Part shown: in pieces, positions 13,797-16,020 of the stretch
Layout: each line of letters starts with the position of its first letter
How positions within the stretch are numbered: position 1 is the stretch's first letter
Assembly (NCBI GenBank): GCA_947456915.1
Contig: CANGUQ010000026.1
Span: 1 to 16,020, forward strand
Length of the DNA stretch: 16,020 nt
Source: Betaproteobacteria bacterium
GTDB taxonomy: Bacteria > Pseudomonadota > Gammaproteobacteria > Burkholderiales > CAIKXV01
Direction of reading: 5' to 3'
The notes under the pieces: generated by a model
What the model was told of the DNA's origin: nothing
The model's input: only the letters and a program-made list of their open reading frames with translations
Database searches by the model: none
Position numbers and translations under genes: made by a program

Positions 13797-15026
13797 TCAG
13801 AAGTAGGCCTGTCCCGGCTTCACCGGCGGCTCCCATTCGCACGCCGACCACGGTCCATCGCCGTGCTCTTCGACGTAGGCGATGCGACCAGCTTTCTTCG
13901 GCACGCGCTTGCCGGTGAACAGGCCCTTCAGCCAGTCCATGACGTAGTCATGGCAATCCATGCCACCCAGATTGGGGATCCCCCAGAGCGGATGGTACTG
14001 GTTCTCCATGATCCACATCTCCTTGGGCACCTTCAGATCCCCGTACGCCTCGATGGCTTCCTCGAGCGGGCACAGCGGATCGAATTCGCCAGTGACCAGC
14101 AGCGTCGGGCAGGTCACCTTGTCGAGATAGCCGCGCACGGTCATCGGCTGGGCGACCTCGACGTCGAACTTCTCCTCGTTGTCGTAGCCGGCCATGTACA
14201 TGAACATCTGCTTGAAGCGCGGCGAGCTCTGGGTGAAGATCGTGTTGTTCGGATTGAAGCAGGCGACCGAGCTCACCACCGCGGCTGCGCGATGGTCATA
14301 GCTGGACAGGCGCAGGCACCAGTAGCTGCCCATGCTGATGCCGTAGATCGCGATCTTCTTCTTGTCCACTTCGGGGCGCTTCATCAGCCAGCTGATCACC
14401 GCGGCGCCGGCCCGCTCGTAGTTGTCGCCCACGGCGCGGATCTTCTGCAGGTTCGAGTTGCCCTGGCCCGGTCCGTCGATGGCGATCACGTGGAACCCGC
14501 GCGACAGCGCGATGTTGTGCGCGGCCTTCGGAAACACCTCCTTGGTCTGATCCATGCCCGGCACGTAGATCACCACCGGCGCGCGCGGCTTGCCCGGCAG
14601 CATGTGATACAGGCACGAGATCGTCTTGCCGTCGTCGAACGGCACCTCGACGCGCTCGATCGGATACTCGGCCGTCTCGCAGCGGCGATCGACCATCTCG
14701 GAGAGCTTGCGGTAGAGCTGCTTCTTGACCGGGTGGTTGTCGAAGAAGATCGGATGCTGCGCCATCCGGTAGGCCTCGATCGCATGATCGTAGTGATGGG
14801 TCGCCGTGGCATTCGCGCCCATCGCCTGCGCGCGGCGGGCAAGCCGCTCGTGGCGCTCGGCCGCCTTGCGCCAGACCTTCGGCAGCATCCGGTAGTTGCG
14901 CGCACGCGTACCCGGCGGAACCTCGATGTCGTCGCGCTCGAAGTTCTGCACCCGCCCGCGCATGTTCAGCGCGAGGTCGAGCATCCACTGTTGATCGTCG
15001 CGCCTGGTGCGCAGCTTGCGGATCAT
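13797..15026 (-). CDS. Alpha/beta hydrolase of the 2,6-dihydroxypseudooxynicotine hydrolase / FrsA-like type
   Basis: A 409-residue protein with an N-terminal mostly helical region (about 1-125) followed by an alpha/beta-hydrolase core. The core shows VVIYVPGMDQTKE (151-163, oxyanion region), DGPGQGNS (184-191), nucleophile S231 in IYGISMGSYW, acid D316 in VTGEFDPLCP, and a probable histidine H345 in ENQYHPLWG. This arrangement, with the helical cap before the core, matches the family that includes the nicotine-pathway carbon-carbon hydrolase and related polyketide-chain hydrolases; FrsA-like esterases are the other possibility. It should be cytoplasmic. The frame stays open upstream through the palindromes, but ATG 15026 has GGAGG 8 bases before it and homology starts there. 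It is the first gene of the minus-strand cluster that also encodes the dehydrogenase, cupin, hydratase and Bug protein. Confidence 0.9.
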   Translation of the reverse strand: MIRKLRTRRDDQQWMLDLALNMRGRVQNFERDDIEVPPGTRARNYRMLPKVWRKAAERHERLARRAQAMGANATATHHYDHAIEAYRMAQHPIFFDNHPVKKQLYRKLSEMVDRRCETAEYPIERVEVPFDDGKTISCLYHMLPGKPRAPVVIYVPGMDQTKEVFPKAAHNIALSRGFHVIAIDGPGQGNSNLQKIRAVGDNYERAGAAVISWLMKRPEVDKKKIAIYGISMGSYWCLRLSSYDHRAAAVVSSVACFNPNNTIFTQSSPRFKQMFMYMAGYDNEEKFDVEVAQPMTVRGYLDKVTCPTLLVTGEFDPLCPLEEAIEAYGDLKVPKEMWIMENQYHPLWGIPNLGGMDCHDYVMDWLKGLFTGKRVPKKAGRIAYVEEHGDGPWSACEWEPPVKPGQAYF

Positions 15027-15069
15027 CGTTGCATCCTCCGGAGTCGTTGTAAGTGCAAGAAGCACGTTG

Positions 15070-15099
15070 AATATAGCGTCAAACGCCGCCCCCTTCCAA
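15070..15099 (-). promoter_or_regulatory. Candidate sigma-70 promoter of the alpha/beta hydrolase gene
   Basis: On the minus strand TTGGAA (15094-15099) and TATATT (15070-15075) are separated by 18 bases. They sit about 45 bases before the start codon, in a short AT-rich patch that stands out from its surroundings. The -35 candidate overlaps the edge of the palindrome at 15098-15120. This is a motif reading only. Confidence 0.35.
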
Positions 15100-15194
15100 A
15101 AAGGGGCCAGGCCCCTTTTTCGATGTCGGACGACCGATAGGTCGGCAACGTGAACGAACGCGGGAAAAGCGGAAAAGGGGCCTGGCCCCTTTTT
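15098..15194. repeat. REP-like palindrome group 5 (inverted pair upstream of the RAYT gene)
   Basis: Copies lie at 15098-15120 (A-centre, perfect) and 15173-15194 (T-centre, 22 bp). They form an inverted pair spaced by 52 bases, between the divergent hydrolase and transposase genes. The second is preceded by GGGAAAAGCGGAAAAG, a short repeat that recurs downstream of the transposase gene. Beyond 15194, the stretch to 15301 holds the leader of the transposase gene. Confidence 0.88.
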
Positions 15195-15301
15195 CGGCTC
15201 GATGCTCCTGCGTACCGATGCCGGCTCGCGCCGCGGGTTTCGACACGGACAGGTGTGTTCTGCGAAGGATGCCGCGCGCAAGGACTTCGTAGGATCGTCA
15301 C

Positions 15302-15973
15302 ATGCCCAGAGCTCCGCGTCGCATCGTCACCGGCTTGCCGCTGCACATCGTGCAGCGCGGGCACGATCGCGCCGAGTGCTTCCGGTCGGATGCCGATCGG
15401 CAGATGTATCTGATCGCGCTGGGCAGGGCGTTGCAGGAGGCCGGATGCGATCTCCACGCGTACGTGCTGATGACCAACCACGTTCATCTTCTCGTCACGC
15501 CTCGCGCCGCCGACAGCGCCCCGCGGCTGACCATTTCCCTGGGTCGCCGCTACGCGCGCTACTTCAACGATCTGCACGGTCGCACCGGCCCGCTGTGGGA
15601 GGGGCGCTATCGGGCGTCCGTGATCGACAGCGATCGCTACTTCCTCGCGTGCAGTCGCTACATCGAGATGAATCCCGTTCGCGCGGGCATGGTCGGACAC
15701 CCGGCCGAGTACGCGTGGAGCAGCTATCGCGCCAACGCGTTGCGGACGGACAATCCATGGCTGTCCCCGCACAGCTGCTATCGGGCGCTCGGCCCCGGTG
15801 AGGATGCCCGCGCACGCGCCTATGCGCTGCTGTTCGATGATGACTTGAGCAGCGACACGATCACGCGGTTGCGGGAATCGATCCGCCATGGAATCCCGGT
15901 CAGCAGCGCGATCGCCCGGCGCGGTCGCCCACGTTCTGCACCGGCCGGACCTTCCCACCCACTGCGCAAGTAG
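15302..15973 (+). CDS. REP-associated tyrosine transposase (RAYT, Y1/HUH family)
   Basis: A 223-residue single-domain HUH transposase. The start RRIVTGLPLHIVQRGHDR is the usual first strand. The metal-binding HUH motif is H60-V-H62 in LMTNHVHLLVTP. GPLWEGRYRASVID (about 97-110) and RYIEMNPVRAGMV (119-131) are RAYT hallmarks, with Y120 the likely catalytic tyrosine. Known RAYTs cut and join single-stranded REP hairpins and are thought to spread them; they are normally single-copy and not flanked by insertion-sequence ends. That fits here: the gene lies between a T-centre palindrome (15173-15194) and an A-centre palindrome at the window edge. AGGA lies about 8 bases before ATG 15302. All key residues are present and the frame is intact, so it could be active. 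Confidence 0.93.
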   Translation: MPRAPRRIVTGLPLHIVQRGHDRAECFRSDADRQMYLIALGRALQEAGCDLHAYVLMTNHVHLLVTPRAADSAPRLTISLGRRYARYFNDLHGRTGPLWEGRYRASVIDSDRYFLACSRYIEMNPVRAGMVGHPAEYAWSSYRANALRTDNPWLSPHSCYRALGPGEDARARAYALLFDDDLSSDTITRLRESIRHGIPVSSAIARRGRPRSAPAGPSHPLRK

Positions 15974-15980
15974 CGCGGCC

Positions 15981-16020
15981 CGGAAAAGACGGAAAAGCGG
16001 AAAAGCAGAAAAGGGGCCAG
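15981..16020. repeat. REP-like palindrome cut by window edge, with GGAAAAG repeats
   Basis: After the transposase stop, the heptamer GGAAAAG occurs at 15982-15988, 15991-15997 and 15999-16005, followed by CAG and the left half of a palindrome (AAAAGGGGCCAG, 16009-16020). The centre is A, so this copy is inverted relative to the one upstream of the transposase gene. The right half lies outside the window. Confidence 0.8.

Noticed and set aside
13719..15140. 473-codon plus-strand open frame opposite the alpha/beta hydrolase
   Set aside because: A shadow of the hydrolase gene; low-complexity translation rich in His, Arg and Val.
15302..15973. Ordinary IS200/IS605 insertion sequence
   Set aside because: The protein carries RAYT-type motifs, the flanks are REP-like palindromes, and no TnpB or insertion-sequence ends are seen.

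Overview
The window is very GC-rich, densely coded bacterial chromosome. I read it as betaproteobacterial, probably Burkholderiales-like. The main reasons are a Bug/TctC-type periplasmic binding protein inside a catabolic cluster, an RNB exoribonuclease gene overlapping a yqiA-type esterase gene, and the overall codon use. The taxonomic call is inference. Fourteen protein genes are supported, one of them cut by the left edge. I saw no tRNA, rRNA or CRISPR array.

Layout. (1) 1-1811, minus strand: a yqiA-like esterase followed with a 4-base overlap by an RNB-domain exoribonuclease that runs off the window. (2) 2043-4938, plus strand: a tight three-gene operon for exported proteins, namely a kelch beta-propeller, a small YtkA/FixH-like protein and a di-haem MauG/cytochrome c peroxidase-like protein. 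The last carries four copies of a 12-residue repeat just after its signal peptide. (3) 5096-9756: an amidase (minus), a cytosine-deaminase-like amidohydrolase (minus) and, divergent from it, a YwrD-like gamma-glutamyltransferase homologue (plus). (4) 10020-15026, all minus: an alpha/beta hydrolase of the 2,6-dihydroxypseudooxynicotine hydrolase type, a 3-hydroxyisobutyrate-dehydrogenase-like reductase, a cupin, an MhpD-type hydratase and a Bug binding protein. This looks like uptake and breakdown of an unidentified carboxylated, possibly nitrogen-containing compound. (5) 15302-15973, plus: a REP-associated tyrosine transposase (RAYT).

The most striking feature is a family of short palindromes, A5-GGGGCC-(A/T)-GGCCCC-T5. 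There are 13 full or near-full copies plus one cut by the right edge, and every one lies between genes. They come in groups of one to three, in both orientations, and the RAYT gene sits between two oppositely oriented copies. This fits a REP/RAYT system, and the palindromes are also shaped like two-way intrinsic terminators. Two copies share an alternative tail (TGTTACAAA), which may show the true extent of the mobile unit.

A second, unrelated repeat lies at 11058-11422 between the hydratase and the Bug gene. It is an array of about nine units of 40-41 bp in which two subtypes alternate strictly. It is not a CRISPR and does not appear to be coding. The amidohydrolase is also unusual: two acidic residues that are catalytic in cytosine deaminase are replaced, and it carries an Ala/Pro-rich insert.
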